Position numbers and translations under genes: made by a program. This document shows positions 17,011-24,609 of a stretch of 39,869 nt of DNA, one piece after another. This DNA is from a virus: positions 1 to 39,869 of IMG/VR virus record IMGVR_UViG_3300021961_000231. The stretch is one strand, 5' to 3'. Under the pieces are notes generated by a model. The model was given only the letters and a program-made list of their open reading frames with translations. It was not told the origin of the DNA and made no database searches. Positions within the stretch are counted from its first letter, which is position 1. Each line of letters starts with the position of its first letter.

Positions 17011-17577
17011 TTAGCTCCGCTTAATGGCAAAGTTTCCAGGTCCGCTAATTCTAAGTCCAGTCAAATAACGTTCAAAGATTGGCGGGACACGATCAGCGCC
17101 AGTGGCCATGCTGCTAGCGCCAGCAGTTTCAACGTTGATGCTGCCGATCTGAACGCGCTTGTAATCCTCAAGGCCACTCAGACCAAGGCCATCCTTGTTG
17201 TTGTGCAGGTAGACGGCGAGCACAGCCTGAGCCTGCTTGATCTGATCCGGGATCTCCGTGTCAGTGAAATAGTCAGTAGTGATGCGGAAGGGGAAGCCAA
17301 CCGCATAGGTATTGATGTAGGTGTCGGGTTTCCTGACGCCAGTACGCGGCCATTGCAGCGCCTGAGTATCAGTAGCCCGAGCACCTAGAAAACGTTCACG
17401 ATCAAGCCGTTGAACGGCGGAATACAACGCACGATTTTTTTGATCTGTTGTGGCCGACGCCCATGCAGTCACGTCGTCGTTTTCGACCATGCCATCAATT
17501 AACGCCTGTGCATCAGCAAGGGTCAGATAGCTATTCGCGCTAGCTCCGCCAACGGTGGCGTCAATCGTGATCGCCAT
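17011..17577 (-). CDS. Head-tail adaptor with DnaT-like domain
   Basis: A 188-aa protein. MAITIDATVGGASANSYLTL followed by ADAQALID, the ALYSAVQRLDRERFLGAR helix and the LQWPRTGV turn are characteristic of the family often labelled 'DnaT-like ssDNA-binding protein' in phages. By position it acts as the first connector under the portal, as HK97 gp6. The label DnaT is misleading here; there is no primosome context. Confidence 0.75.
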   Translation of the reverse strand: MAITIDATVGGASANSYLTLADAQALIDGMVENDDVTAWASATTDQKNRALYSAVQRLDRERFLGARATDTQALQWPRTGVRKPDTYINTYAVGFPFRITTDYFTDTEIPDQIKQAQAVLAVYLHNNKDGLGLSGLEDYKRVQIGSINVETAGASSMATGADRVPPIFERYLTGLRISGPGNFAIKRS

Positions 17578-17737
17578 TTACAGGCTCCGTTTTGGGCTTA
17601 GAAGTCCGCTGCCTTTTGGGCTTTGGCTCTTCTTTGGTTTGTTCAATTTTAGGAGTGGGCTCTGCATTAGAAAAAGAGGCCCCAGCCGAAGCCGAGACCT
17701 CCGATTCACGCAGTCGCCGGAAGGCGAACATACCCAT
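17561..17737 (-). CDS. Small basic head-region protein
   Basis: A 58-aa protein beginning MGMFAFRRLRESEVSAS and ending in a Lys/Pro-rich tail (PKPKRQRTSKPKTEPVNG). ATG at 17737 shares a base with the TGA of the decoration gene, and its end overlaps the adaptor gene by 17 bp. I recognise the type from picocyanobacterial phages but not its function. The charged disordered tail suggests contact with DNA or the capsid interior. Confidence 0.65.
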   Translation of the reverse strand: MGMFAFRRLRESEVSASAGASFSNAEPTPKIEQTKEEPKPKRQRTSKPKTEPVNGDHD

Positions 17738-18102
17738 CAGGAGCTAGCGCCCTTCAGAGCAACGAAGTTCAGAACGATTGCTTCGGCCAGAGCGCCGCCA
17801 GACACGTTGCCAACAGTGATCTTGAAAGACCCTGCAGCAATGGTGTTGGCCTGCACCACATAGGCGCCAGCAGTACCGGCAGAACCGTGGTTGACCACGA
17901 CAACATCAGTGGCAGACACTTCGCTGTTGGTCACGGTGAAGGTGACTTCAGCAGCATCAGCCAAAGAGGCGTTGTGCATGGTGATTTGACCCGAAGCAGC
18001 GTTCAGGGTCACGCCAGTGGACTTGCTGGTTGCTTGGGTGACAGTGCCACCAGTAGCGGGTCCAACAAGTTTCCCGGCGCTAACTTCAAACATGGAAGCC
18101 AT
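17737..18102 (-). CDS. Probable head decoration protein
   Basis: A 121-aa, beta-rich, Ala/Val/Thr-rich protein with no charged core, directly after the capsid gene. Strands such as EVTFTVTNSEVSATDVVVVN and SFKITVGNVSGGALAEAI suggest an Ig-like or beta-sandwich shape. Position and composition fit a decoration or cement protein. A start at Met4 is also possible. Confidence 0.55.
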   Translation of the reverse strand: MASMFEVSAGKLVGPATGGTVTQATSKSTGVTLNAASGQITMHNASLADAAEVTFTVTNSEVSATDVVVVNHGSAGTAGAYVVQANTIAAGSFKITVGNVSGGALAEAIVLNFVALKGASS

Positions 18103-18117
18103 CGTTAGTTCCTCCTA

Positions 18118-19140
18118 TCAGTCGTAGTTGGAAGTGATGGTCGCACGCACGATTCCAATGTTCTTGGTTTCGTACACTTTCGACCAGTTGCCAACGGTGG
18201 CCAGCTGAGCGCGGGTCGGGTTGGTGGTGGTCACGCCCCACTTAGCACCCACAGGGTGATAGATGTAGTGCATGTCCACAGACATTGCATCGCTCTTGGC
18301 GAGGATGTCGCGGTCGGTTTCGGTCCGCATTGCAGCTTGCTCACCAGAGGCAACAGCGCCAGGGGTGAAGAAGTAGCAAGCGTAGTTACCACCGCTGTTG
18401 GTGACATCATCCGAAATCACAACGCGCATCCCCATGTAAGTGGGAACACGAACATCACCGAAGGAAGCAACAACGCTACCGGCGAATGCGTCAGGCTGAG
18501 CGGTGTCGGGGGTCAGGCCACCGGCAATTTCGCTAGACAGAACGTAATCAATGGACTTGCGCTCAACAAGGTCGTAGTAGCAAGCAGAGTGCATTGCCAC
18601 GGTGGTCAGCTTGTCGCCTTGGTCGCCCAGAAGAGCGCGAGCCTTAGCCACTTGACGGGGGCCGAGAGCAGTGGCGCCGCTGGTATCGAAGCGCAGGGCA
18701 TCGAAAGCGGGGGAGTCACCGCCGGTCAGAGCACCGAAGACACCATCAAGGGACTTCAGCAGGTCGGCTTGCTGTTGGTTGGCCAGATAGGCGCCCAGCT
18801 TTTGACCGATAGCGGCCATGGGGTCGGAACCAGCAGCCAGAGCAGCCAGGTCACGGGCCTCAAAAGCGCGACCACGGTGCAGGACCACGCCAATTTGCTT
18901 GTCGGCAGTGATCTTGCCAGGGGTCAGGCTGGAAGAATCAGACAGAACCTCCAGATCGCCAGACAGGTTGGCTTTCCAGAAAGGAACGTTGACGAAATCG
19001 CCACCATCTTCCGAAGTATTCAGCGCCTCAAGAGGCTGAACAACACCGCTGGCAAGGAATGCGTTGCGCTGGGTGGTTTGTTCAATCACATAAGGCGTAA
19101 AAATTTCGGGGATGATGACATCAGAGCGAAGAGTCGCCAT
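18118..19140 (-). CDS. Major capsid protein
   Basis: A 340-aa protein that begins MATLRSDVIIPEIFTPYVIE and contains FLASGVVQPLEAL, a GGDFVNVPFW turn and LHRGRAFEARDLAALAAGSD. This is the HK97-fold capsid type found in many siphoviruses and related prophages, which has a separate scaffold gene upstream instead of a fused delta domain. No prohead protease gene is seen nearby, so maturation by cleavage is not expected. C-terminal WGVTTTNPTRAQL is typical of the group. Confidence 0.88.
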   Translation of the reverse strand: MATLRSDVIIPEIFTPYVIEQTTQRNAFLASGVVQPLEALNTSEDGGDFVNVPFWKANLSGDLEVLSDSSSLTPGKITADKQIGVVLHRGRAFEARDLAALAAGSDPMAAIGQKLGAYLANQQQADLLKSLDGVFGALTGGDSPAFDALRFDTSGATALGPRQVAKARALLGDQGDKLTTVAMHSACYYDLVERKSIDYVLSSEIAGGLTPDTAQPDAFAGSVVASFGDVRVPTYMGMRVVISDDVTNSGGNYACYFFTPGAVASGEQAAMRTETDRDILAKSDAMSVDMHYIYHPVGAKWGVTTTNPTRAQLATVGNWSKVYETKNIGIVRATITSNYD

Positions 19141-19160
19141 GAGTCAGAACCAGAAATGTT

Positions 19161-19220
19161 TTACGTTGCGGGCGTAACCCATTGACGATCCGGCGTAGCC
19201 TTCGCGTCTAACACAGACAT
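19161..19220 (-). CDS. Possible 19-aa peptide between scaffold and capsid
   Basis: Reads MSVLDAKATPDRQWVTPAT and then TAA at 19161-19163. It fills most of the 81-bp gap between two highly expressed genes, and its residues look natural. There is no Shine-Dalgarno box before it and length alone gives little support. It could be a leader peptide or chance. Confidence 0.25.
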   Translation of the reverse strand: MSVLDAKATPDRQWVTPAT

Positions 19221-19221
19221 A

Positions 19222-19917
19222 TTAAGCATTGTTCGCGGCAGCTTTCAATCGTTCGTACAGATCACGATCAGTGCGGAAGATTCGAGCCTGTTCAGTCAGG
19301 TTGAAATGCTCGCGGTCGAATGGGTTTTTGGTGCCGGGTTGAATCTCGGCGGATGCGGCCTTGGTGCCAACAGGAGCGCCAGAACCTTTGACGGCAGGCG
19401 GCTTAAACAGATAGCCACGCTCAGTCTTGAGCTTTTCAACCCACTGGCTCATGGGCACTTCGTTGTAGCCATCAACGGCCACAGGATTGCCCGATTCGTC
19501 CAGCTTCAGCTGATCACGCACTAGGCGCAAGGTGTCGTGCGGGTTATGCGCGCCTTGCTCAGCCAGGATCGCAATCACGCGGTTGTCCAGCTGATTAACG
19601 GTCAGCTTCGACTCAAGATCGCCAATCCGTTTCTTGTAATCCTCTTCACGCTCAGAGAATTGCTGGGCGTACTGCTTGAGGGCTTCGTCGTATTTGCCCT
19701 TGGATTCGAGCTCCTCCTGTTCCTTGCGGCGCTTGAACTCAACAAGCTCTTTGACATCAACGCCATCGGGGACAACAGGCGCCTTTTCCTTCTGTTCCTT
19801 CAACTTGCCGATCAGCTCGAAGTTTTTGCGTTCAAGGGCTTCAATGCTTTTCTTGAGTGCATCAAGCTCTTGATTATCCGCAGTCGGCGTAGCGTCCTGC
19901 ATTTGTTCGTCGGACAT
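19222..19917 (-). CDS. Scaffolding protein
   Basis: A 231-aa acidic, Lys/Glu/Gln-rich protein. Residues 15-110 form a long coiled coil (LDALKKSIEALERKNFELIG and KQYAQQFSEREEDYKKRIGD), and the C-terminus (FDREHFNLTEQARIFRTDRD) is a compact basic helix region of the kind that binds capsid. It lies immediately before the capsid gene and just after a promoter, so head assembly genes start here. Confidence 0.85.
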   Translation of the reverse strand: MSDEQMQDATPTADNQELDALKKSIEALERKNFELIGKLKEQKEKAPVVPDGVDVKELVEFKRRKEQEELESKGKYDEALKQYAQQFSEREEDYKKRIGDLESKLTVNQLDNRVIAILAEQGAHNPHDTLRLVRDQLKLDESGNPVAVDGYNEVPMSQWVEKLKTERGYLFKPPAVKGSGAPVGTKAASAEIQPGTKNPFDREHFNLTEQARIFRTDRDLYERLKAAANNA

Positions 19918-19942
19918 GAAATACCCGTAGGGTTACAGGTGG

Positions 19943-19970
19943 AGTATATCTCTATTTTCAAGGGCAACAA
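19943..19970 (-). promoter_or_regulatory. Promoter before the scaffold and capsid genes
   Basis: On the minus strand: -35 TTGTTG (19970-19965), 16-bp spacer, -10 TATACT (19948-19943), followed by CCACCTG. The ATG of the scaffold gene is 26 bp after the -10. The box and its downstream CCACCTG are shared with the promoter at 30045-30074. No Shine-Dalgarno sequence is seen in the leader. Confidence 0.65.
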
Positions 19971-20003
19971 TCAGACTGATGCGGTAATCCCGCCACAGGG
20001 ACA

Positions 20004-20192
20004 ATGCGCGAGTGGAATACACCAATACGGGAGCCGTGGAATCCTGTGATTAGCCAACTACTGCGGGCGATTGACCTGCATACGCGCCAATACTTCGCCA
20101 CAGGCGACAAGTGGCACGCAGAACGGGCTGACCAGCTGCGGCGTTATGTGATCGACCTGAAGGAATGGATCTTCAAGATGGAAGGCCGTTAG
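20004..20192 (+). CDS. Small conserved-looking protein on the opposite strand of the late block
   Basis: A 62-aa protein: MREWNTPIREPWNPVISQLL, then HTRQYFATGDKWHAERADQLRRYVIDLKEWI. The Trp-rich, evenly charged sequence looks coding, and I recall similar short proteins in cyanophages. It is the only convincing plus-strand gene inside the late minus block. Its end overlaps the 45-aa gene on the other strand by 20 bp. AGGGA just before the ATG may help initiation. Function unknown. Confidence 0.55.
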   Translation: MREWNTPIREPWNPVISQLLRAIDLHTRQYFATGDKWHAERADQLRRYVIDLKEWIFKMEGR

Positions 20193-20310
20193 CGCTTTTG
20201 CCTTTGCCCTTGTGCGCTGAATCCTTCATCAGCCGACCATCGGGCATGTAGTGATAGCCCTTGGGTGCCTTCTTTTTGCCTGATTTGGCTGGTTTCTTGC
20301 CGTAAGCCAT
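20173..20310 (-). CDS. Small Lys/Gly-rich basic protein
   Basis: A 45-aa protein, MAYGKKPAKSGKKKAPKGYH followed by YMPDGRLMKDSAHKGKGK. ATG at 20310 shares a base with the TGA of the 91-aa gene (TGATG). The form 'basic tail, then GYHYMPDG(R/K)LMKDSAH' recurs in many phage head regions (pattern memory). Possibly a DNA-binding internal head protein; unproved. Confidence 0.7.
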   Translation of the reverse strand: MAYGKKPAKSGKKKAPKGYHYMPDGRLMKDSAHKGKGKSANGLPS

Positions 20311-20585
20311 CACCATTTCACCTTATTAGCCCAGTATGCCGCCGACATTTTGCCTTTGGCGATATTTTTGGCGTGGCGCGCTTGGAACGATGCCCTTCTG
20401 GCCTTGTTGGCTTCTGATTCACCTTTTCGCGCTGGTGAGCCTTTTACGCCCTGCTGACCAAACCTAATCAGCTTTACCTCGTCGCCTTCCTTGGCCAGGA
20501 CGACATGGGATTTGTTGGGATGCTTCGGCGTGCGCTTGGGCTTGTTGTAGCCCTCAAATTCTTCGCCGCGATATTTAATCGTCAT
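20310..20585 (-). CDS. Basic protein of the head region
   Basis: A 91-aa protein with residues such as YRGEEFEGYNKPKRTPKHPN, KSHVVLAKEGDEVKLIRFGQ and SFQARHAKNIAKGKMSAAYW. An SD box GGAGG lies at the exact distance (nine bases) before the ATG at 20585, so I take this start and not the ATG three codons earlier, which touches the SD box. The pattern, including QQGVKGSP, is known from cyanophage hypothetical proteins. Function unknown. Confidence 0.7.
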   Translation of the reverse strand: MTIKYRGEEFEGYNKPKRTPKHPNKSHVVLAKEGDEVKLIRFGQQGVKGSPARKGESEANKARRASFQARHAKNIAKGKMSAAYWANKVKW

Positions 20586-20754
20586 CTTCGTCATCCTCCG
20601 TGCAGGTAATGACTTCTACGCCTTCAGCCAGTCTGCCCAGTAACGCACCAAGGATTTCAGGGCTGTTGGGCGTAGGAAACATGAAGCGGCCTTCAACAAT
20701 GCCGTCGGCACATTTCAGGTAAGTGCAGCTGCCTTCCCAGATCCGACCTTTCAT
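20575..20754 (-). CDS. Small hypothetical protein with acidic tail
   Basis: A 59-aa protein, MKGRIWEGSCTYLKCADGIV, then EGRFMFPTPNSPEILGALLG, ending in DDEDDD. The acidic end contrasts with the basic proteins on both sides. Four bases overlap the upstream gene and 11 the downstream gene, which supports translation coupling. Function unknown. Confidence 0.65.
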   Translation of the reverse strand: MKGRIWEGSCTYLKCADGIVEGRFMFPTPNSPEILGALLGRLAEGVEVITCTEDDEDDD

Positions 20755-20981
20755 TTGCGTTTTGGCGCTGCCTTCAATTCTGACCGCTTTTTAAGGACTG
20801 GGTTACCGGTCGATTCTGATTTGATTCTGAGAACCGGATCAGATCCAGAGCCAACACGAACAACAGTGCCGCCATTGGCAGTGCGAACAGAGCCGCGCTT
20901 ACCTTCTTTGCCGACGACCACGCCATAGGTGCGAGTGCCTTGATAAACCCAGCTAACACGGGAGCCAATGCCAATGGCCAT
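20751..20981 (-). CDS. Small protein with Tudor-like beta barrel
   Basis: A 76-aa protein beginning MAIGIGSRVSWVYQGTRTYG and VVVGKEGKRGSV. This resembles the short SH3/Tudor-like barrel seen in the 'hypervirulence-associated Tudor' family. The end is basic (LKKRSELKAAPKRK). ATG at 20981 shares a base with the TGA of the 47-aa gene. A role at the head or with DNA is only a guess. Confidence 0.6.
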   Translation of the reverse strand: MAIGIGSRVSWVYQGTRTYGVVVGKEGKRGSVRTANGGTVVRVGSGSDPVLRIKSESTGNPVLKKRSELKAAPKRK

Positions 20982-21124
20982 CACTTCTTCTTGCGACGTT
21001 TACGGGATTTGCCAGCCTTGGAATAGGCAATGGCCGCGGCCTGTTTGGGGTCACGACCAGACTTTATTTCGCGCCTGATGTTTTCTTGAATGACCTTTTT
21101 GCTTCGGCCTTTCTTGAGTGGCAT
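20981..21124 (-). CDS. Small, strongly basic protein
   Basis: A 47-aa protein, MPLKKGRSKKVIQENIRREI followed by KSGRDPKQAAAIAYSKAGKS and RKRRKKK. The stretch 'IRREIKSGRDPKQAAAIAY' is a recurring short phage module that I recognise from many tailed phages. It lies between head morphogenesis and Tudor-like genes. Possibly binds packaged DNA; not established. Confidence 0.7.
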   Translation of the reverse strand: MPLKKGRSKKVIQENIRREIKSGRDPKQAAAIAYSKAGKSRKRRKKK

Positions 21125-21148
21125 CAGTTCAAGGCGGATGCTGTCAGC

Positions 21149-22465
21149 CTAATCAACCCGGACCTTGCCGTAACTCCGCTGCAGTTGAGCCAGGGTGACT
21201 TCACTGCCGTCTTCGCGCACCATGCGAACCAAGGCATCCTGCGGGCCGTATTTATTGGACAACTTTCTGAAGTACGCGGCGCGGCGGTCACTGCGGAAAA
21301 CATCTTTCTGATAATCCTTGCTTTGACCTTCGAGCCATTTGCCGTAAGTGACGTTGGCGGGCACTGGGCCTTCAGCTGATGCACGCTTGCCAATGCCGAT
21401 CACCTTTTCAGGCGGCGTCAGTTCAAGTCCTTCGTAGTCAATGATCGGCACGGTAGTGCTGCGGCAGTTGAAATGAATAGGTGGCTGCGGTCCTTTGCCG
21501 TATTCAAATTCTTGGCCGTCAAGGCTGGCGCAGATCGCTGAAGTCCGGCTATCCAGCGTGGCGACGTAGCGATACTTCTGCGTCACGTCCTGATTAGCCT
21601 TATAGACCTGTTCACTGGCTGCATTGGCGACCTGTTGCACCGAAGTTCGTACAAGTGTCAAAACCTGATGGTCAGCAGCCTTGGTCAGTTCACCGCCAGC
21701 CAGAGCTTGTTGCCGTGCGGTCTTAGCCAACTGGCCAAAGTTCAAGCTTCCAACCATGCGCCGTGCGATTTGCGCCGTTGGCTCACCAGTCAGCAGGCCA
21801 GTGCGAACAATGACGTTGAATCGTTGCGCCTGTGCTTCGGCTAAGCCGCGGAAAGCTTTAGACACGACATCGCCGTTGGGCAAAGTTATGGCTGAGCCTT
21901 GAGCTGCGGTCAGATTGAAGCCACCAGTACCAGGCAGCGTGAAGTTCAGATCTGTTGGGTCAACCGTGGCCACAGTCGCCGCAAAGTTGGGCGCCACCTC
22001 AACAGTATTGACCACACGCTGAGCCACAACGCTTGGTTCAATGCCACGCGCACCAACCTGCCCGCCCTCAATCGCAAACTTCAGCTGTTCAGTGACAAAC
22101 TCAGTTTGTAGCTCGGCCAAGCCTTGCAATTCACGCGCCACATATGCAGTGCTGCGGCCAGACCATGCATCAAGCGATTCCTTGAGCTGAGCGAGGATCA
22201 CGCGCAACCGCTGGGCCTGCACTGATTGCGGGCTGACGATTCCAGCGCCTGCAGTTACTTCGCCAAGGTCAATCGCCTTTAGGTCAGCAACAGCACTGAG
22301 AATGATGTTGTTGTAGTCCCGCACGATCTGGCGAGCGACACCATTACCAAAACGGTTCAGGTCAATGGCATTGCGGTAGATATTGGCGATGGGTTGATTG
22401 GGGTCAATCCGCCGCTTGTACTGCTCAACATTGAGAAGGCGAGGCGTTACGCCAGATTGCGTCAT
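21149..22465 (-). CDS. Head morphogenesis protein, Mu gpF-like
   Basis: A 438-aa protein whose C-terminal part (residues about 280-350) carries the gpF/SPP1 gp7 signature: TSVQQVANAASEQVYKAN, then YRYVATLDSRTSAICASLDG and PIHFNCRSTTVPI. The conserved His, Cys and Arg of HFNCR are present. Such proteins ride with the portal into the procapsid and aid head assembly or DNA ejection. It overlaps the portal gene by four bases (ATGA). The N-terminal 280 residues are mainly helical. Confidence 0.88.
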   Translation of the reverse strand: MTQSGVTPRLLNVEQYKRRIDPNQPIANIYRNAIDLNRFGNGVARQIVRDYNNIILSAVADLKAIDLGEVTAGAGIVSPQSVQAQRLRVILAQLKESLDAWSGRSTAYVARELQGLAELQTEFVTEQLKFAIEGGQVGARGIEPSVVAQRVVNTVEVAPNFAATVATVDPTDLNFTLPGTGGFNLTAAQGSAITLPNGDVVSKAFRGLAEAQAQRFNVIVRTGLLTGEPTAQIARRMVGSLNFGQLAKTARQQALAGGELTKAADHQVLTLVRTSVQQVANAASEQVYKANQDVTQKYRYVATLDSRTSAICASLDGQEFEYGKGPQPPIHFNCRSTTVPIIDYEGLELTPPEKVIGIGKRASAEGPVPANVTYGKWLEGQSKDYQKDVFRSDRRAAYFRKLSNKYGPQDALVRMVREDGSEVTLAQLQRSYGKVRVD

Positions 22466-23928
22466 TGCTCGTCAGCGGGGACTTCTTCTTCCATCACGTC
22501 CTCGCCAAGCAGGTTTTCAGGCCCGCCCATTTCGATAAGGCCACCAGCTTGGGTTGCTTCCAGCTCTTCCTCAACGTCAAAATCATCGCCAAGGATTTCG
22601 CCTTCGCTGAGCTGATCAAGCAAGGTCTTTTGCGTGATGGACCCAGAGGTGTAGAGCTGCAGCAGCGCCAGGATTTCCTGAGGCTCAAGGCGTGCGCCAA
22701 CAAAATCACGGTTGACGAAACTGGAACCAGCCTGCGCTTGGCCAACGTAATCAGCGTGGAACTTGAGGCAGTTGTCCAGTAGATCCTGCACCTGCTGAGC
22801 AATGACCATCATGGTGCTGTCGCCCTGGCTGCGATCAATCCGCTTGGATTCAGCGGTTTCAGCGCTCATCTTTTGACCAAGGACAGCAGACAGGCCAAGC
22901 TCGTTGATTTGTTTTTCAAGCTGCTCTAGGCGGCGGTATTGAGCTTCAAAGCTCTTGCCGTCAGGCTCGATATATTCAGCGCGACCTTCAGCGGGGAAGG
23001 CAATAGCTTCGCCAGGGCCAGCGCTTACTTCCTCGGCAGATGACGGGAAGCCGTAGAACGCGAGCATGGGCACCGCGCTTACATGTAAAATGTTGTCTAA
23101 ATCACTTTGAATTTGATAGGACTTGAGGTTTAGCTCTGCGATGTCTTCCATCGGCGGGCGTGACTCAAGTAGCCCAACACGGTTGGAATAGGCAACAGCA
23201 AAGGGGATGTAATCAAGGCTGGTCTGGCCTTCAGCTACTACCTCAAAATCACCGCTGTTTTCACCTTGGCGGTACAGCTGATAAGAACCAGGGCGCAGCA
23301 CGCGGATTTGCTCAACGTACTTTTCGCCAAACTCACCGTCGGGGATGACGACACGTTCCATTAGGCGCAGCATGGTCAGCTGCTGAGCGCCATTGACGAT
23401 CTCAGAACGCCAACCAAGGATGTCTCTTGGCGTGTACGCGCACCAGTACGGGCGAAGGCTTGCAACATCCGTGATGTTTTGGGTTTCGCTGTCATCAGCA
23501 GTTGGGAAATCAACCAACACGCCGACGTGGCCATAGCGCACAACTTTGCGCGTCAATTCATAGGTGAAAATGTTTAGATCGTTACCCTGCAAATCCACGT
23601 CAAACAGCTGTTCGCGGACTTGATCAGCAACGTTGTCGAGCTTGACGGGCTTGCGGGTCAACATGCCAGCCAGCATCCGTTCAAGGCGCTGGTAATACGG
23701 CGGGCAAACGCTGCGGGCTAAGCGGTTGTCGTAGCTCTCGTCCTGTTCGCGTGGTTCCTGCGGAAGGTAACGCCGATGCTTGCGGCGCATCCCGTAAGTG
23801 CCCTGCAGTAGATCTTCAATCAGGATCCAGTGCGGTTCTTGAACGGCCCAAGCACTATTCGGGTCCTGCACCTGAGCGGCTTGACGCACAATCGCCCGGT
23901 CGTAGTGCTTGAAACCGGTGTAAGTCAT
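22462..23928 (-). CDS. Portal protein (DUF4055-like)
   Basis: A 488-aa protein. RLARSVCPPYYQRLERMLAG and LTRKPVKL near residues 70-95, then VGVLVDFP and a YTPRDILGWRSE turn, match portal proteins of the DUF4055 group. The QLEKQINELGLSAVLGQKMS and AETAESKRIDRSQGD helices form the stem and crown. The C-terminus is acidic. It makes the twelve-part ring through which DNA enters and leaves the head (family knowledge). Confidence 0.88.
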   Translation of the reverse strand: MTYTGFKHYDRAIVRQAAQVQDPNSAWAVQEPHWILIEDLLQGTYGMRRKHRRYLPQEPREQDESYDNRLARSVCPPYYQRLERMLAGMLTRKPVKLDNVADQVREQLFDVDLQGNDLNIFTYELTRKVVRYGHVGVLVDFPTADDSETQNITDVASLRPYWCAYTPRDILGWRSEIVNGAQQLTMLRLMERVVIPDGEFGEKYVEQIRVLRPGSYQLYRQGENSGDFEVVAEGQTSLDYIPFAVAYSNRVGLLESRPPMEDIAELNLKSYQIQSDLDNILHVSAVPMLAFYGFPSSAEEVSAGPGEAIAFPAEGRAEYIEPDGKSFEAQYRRLEQLEKQINELGLSAVLGQKMSAETAESKRIDRSQGDSTMMVIAQQVQDLLDNCLKFHADYVGQAQAGSSFVNRDFVGARLEPQEILALLQLYTSGSITQKTLLDQLSEGEILGDDFDVEEELEATQAGGLIEMGGPENLLGEDVMEEEVPADEQ

Positions 23929-23936
23929 TTCTTGCG

Positions 23937-23967
23937 CCTAGCCATGCACAAATTCTATGGCTCTAGG
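23937..23967. other. Inverted repeat just before the portal gene
   Basis: CCTAGCCAT (23937-23945) pairs with ATGGCTCTAGG (23957-23967) apart from a two-base bulge, with an 11-base loop. It lies 9-39 bp before the portal start on the transcribed strand. It could shape the leader of the portal mRNA or be an operator; no T run follows, so it is not a terminator. The rest of the 117-bp gap holds no gene I can support. Confidence 0.45.
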
Positions 23968-24045
23968 TTAATCGTGATTGTTGGCTGGGCCTCCGATACC
24001 ACCACACACGGCGTTCATCCTTACGGGTAGAACCGACCCAGCAAA

Positions 24046-24234
24046 TTAGTCTGCCTCTTCAGCGTGGAAGATTTCTTCGTCTAGGGAATCAGCGGCCTCA
24101 TCAAATCCTTGTTCGTAGAGCCATTGCTGAATGACAGCGAGCATGGCCGCGGCGGGTTGACTGAAATTTTGGGCGTCAAGGTCTTGGGCTGCGTCAAAAG
24201 CAGCTTCCATTTCGTGCCAGAGGTAGGTGGCCAT
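24046..24234 (-). CDS. Small acidic hypothetical protein
   Basis: A 62-aa protein (MATYLWHEMEAAFDAAQDLD, then QQWLYEQGFDEAADSLDEEI) with two amphipathic helices and net negative charge. It lies between the RlpA-like gene and the portal. I do not recognise the family. Confidence 0.6.
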   Translation of the reverse strand: MATYLWHEMEAAFDAAQDLDAQNFSQPAAAMLAVIQQWLYEQGFDEAADSLDEEIFHAEEAD

Positions 24235-24276
24235 TGAAAGTGTGCGGCAGATTCAGGGTAATCGGCATGGCAACGG

Positions 24277-24609
24277 TTAGTAACTGATGCGAACGGTGGC
24301 GACGCCATCAACAGGGACACCAAGACGTTGGGCAGCAGCGGCGGATAGGTCAATGCTGTTGCAATCGCAGCGGTCAGTAATTGGCACGATCAAGGATCGA
24401 CCCTTGTGCGAGACGCGAACTTTGGTGCCGCATGAAAGCCAAGGGTGAGCGGCAGAGATGCCGGAATAGTGCCGGTAGGCCTGACCGCAATAGGTCGTGC
24501 GGCCATCGAACCATGGGTGATAGACGGTGGCGGTGACCGGACGGCCAGTGTGATGAGCGAAGGCTGGACCGTTAAGCAGCAGTGCTGCAGCGAAGAGAAG
24601 TCGTTTCAT
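24277..24609 (-). CDS. Secreted RlpA-like double-psi beta-barrel protein
   Basis: A 110-aa protein. Residues 1-18 (MKRLLFAAALLLNGPAFA) are a clear signal peptide. The mature part, 19-110, is a compact RlpA/barwin-like barrel: TATVYHPWFDGRTTYCGQ, WLSCGTKVRVSHKGRSLIV, then PITDRCDCNSIDLSAAAAQ. Asp79 (TDR) and Asp87 (IDLS) are at the usual places. RlpA proteins cut glycan strands lacking stem peptides or bind peptidoglycan (family knowledge). Here three Cys may form bridges after export. Its place between terminase and portal is odd for a cell-wall gene. Confidence 0.8.
   Translation of the reverse strand: MKRLLFAAALLLNGPAFAHHTGRPVTATVYHPWFDGRTTYCGQAYRHYSGISAAHPWLSCGTKVRVSHKGRSLIVPITDRCDCNSIDLSAAAAQRLGVPVDGVATVRISY

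Noticed and set aside
17011-17577. Primosome protein DnaT
   Set aside because: The family label is historical. Position among connector genes shows a head-tail adaptor.
18256-19185. 309-codon plus-strand open frame opposite the capsid gene
   Set aside because: Low-complexity, Gly/Val/His/Gln-rich sequence, typical of the mirror frame of a GC-rich coding strand. The minus-strand capsid gene is unmistakable.
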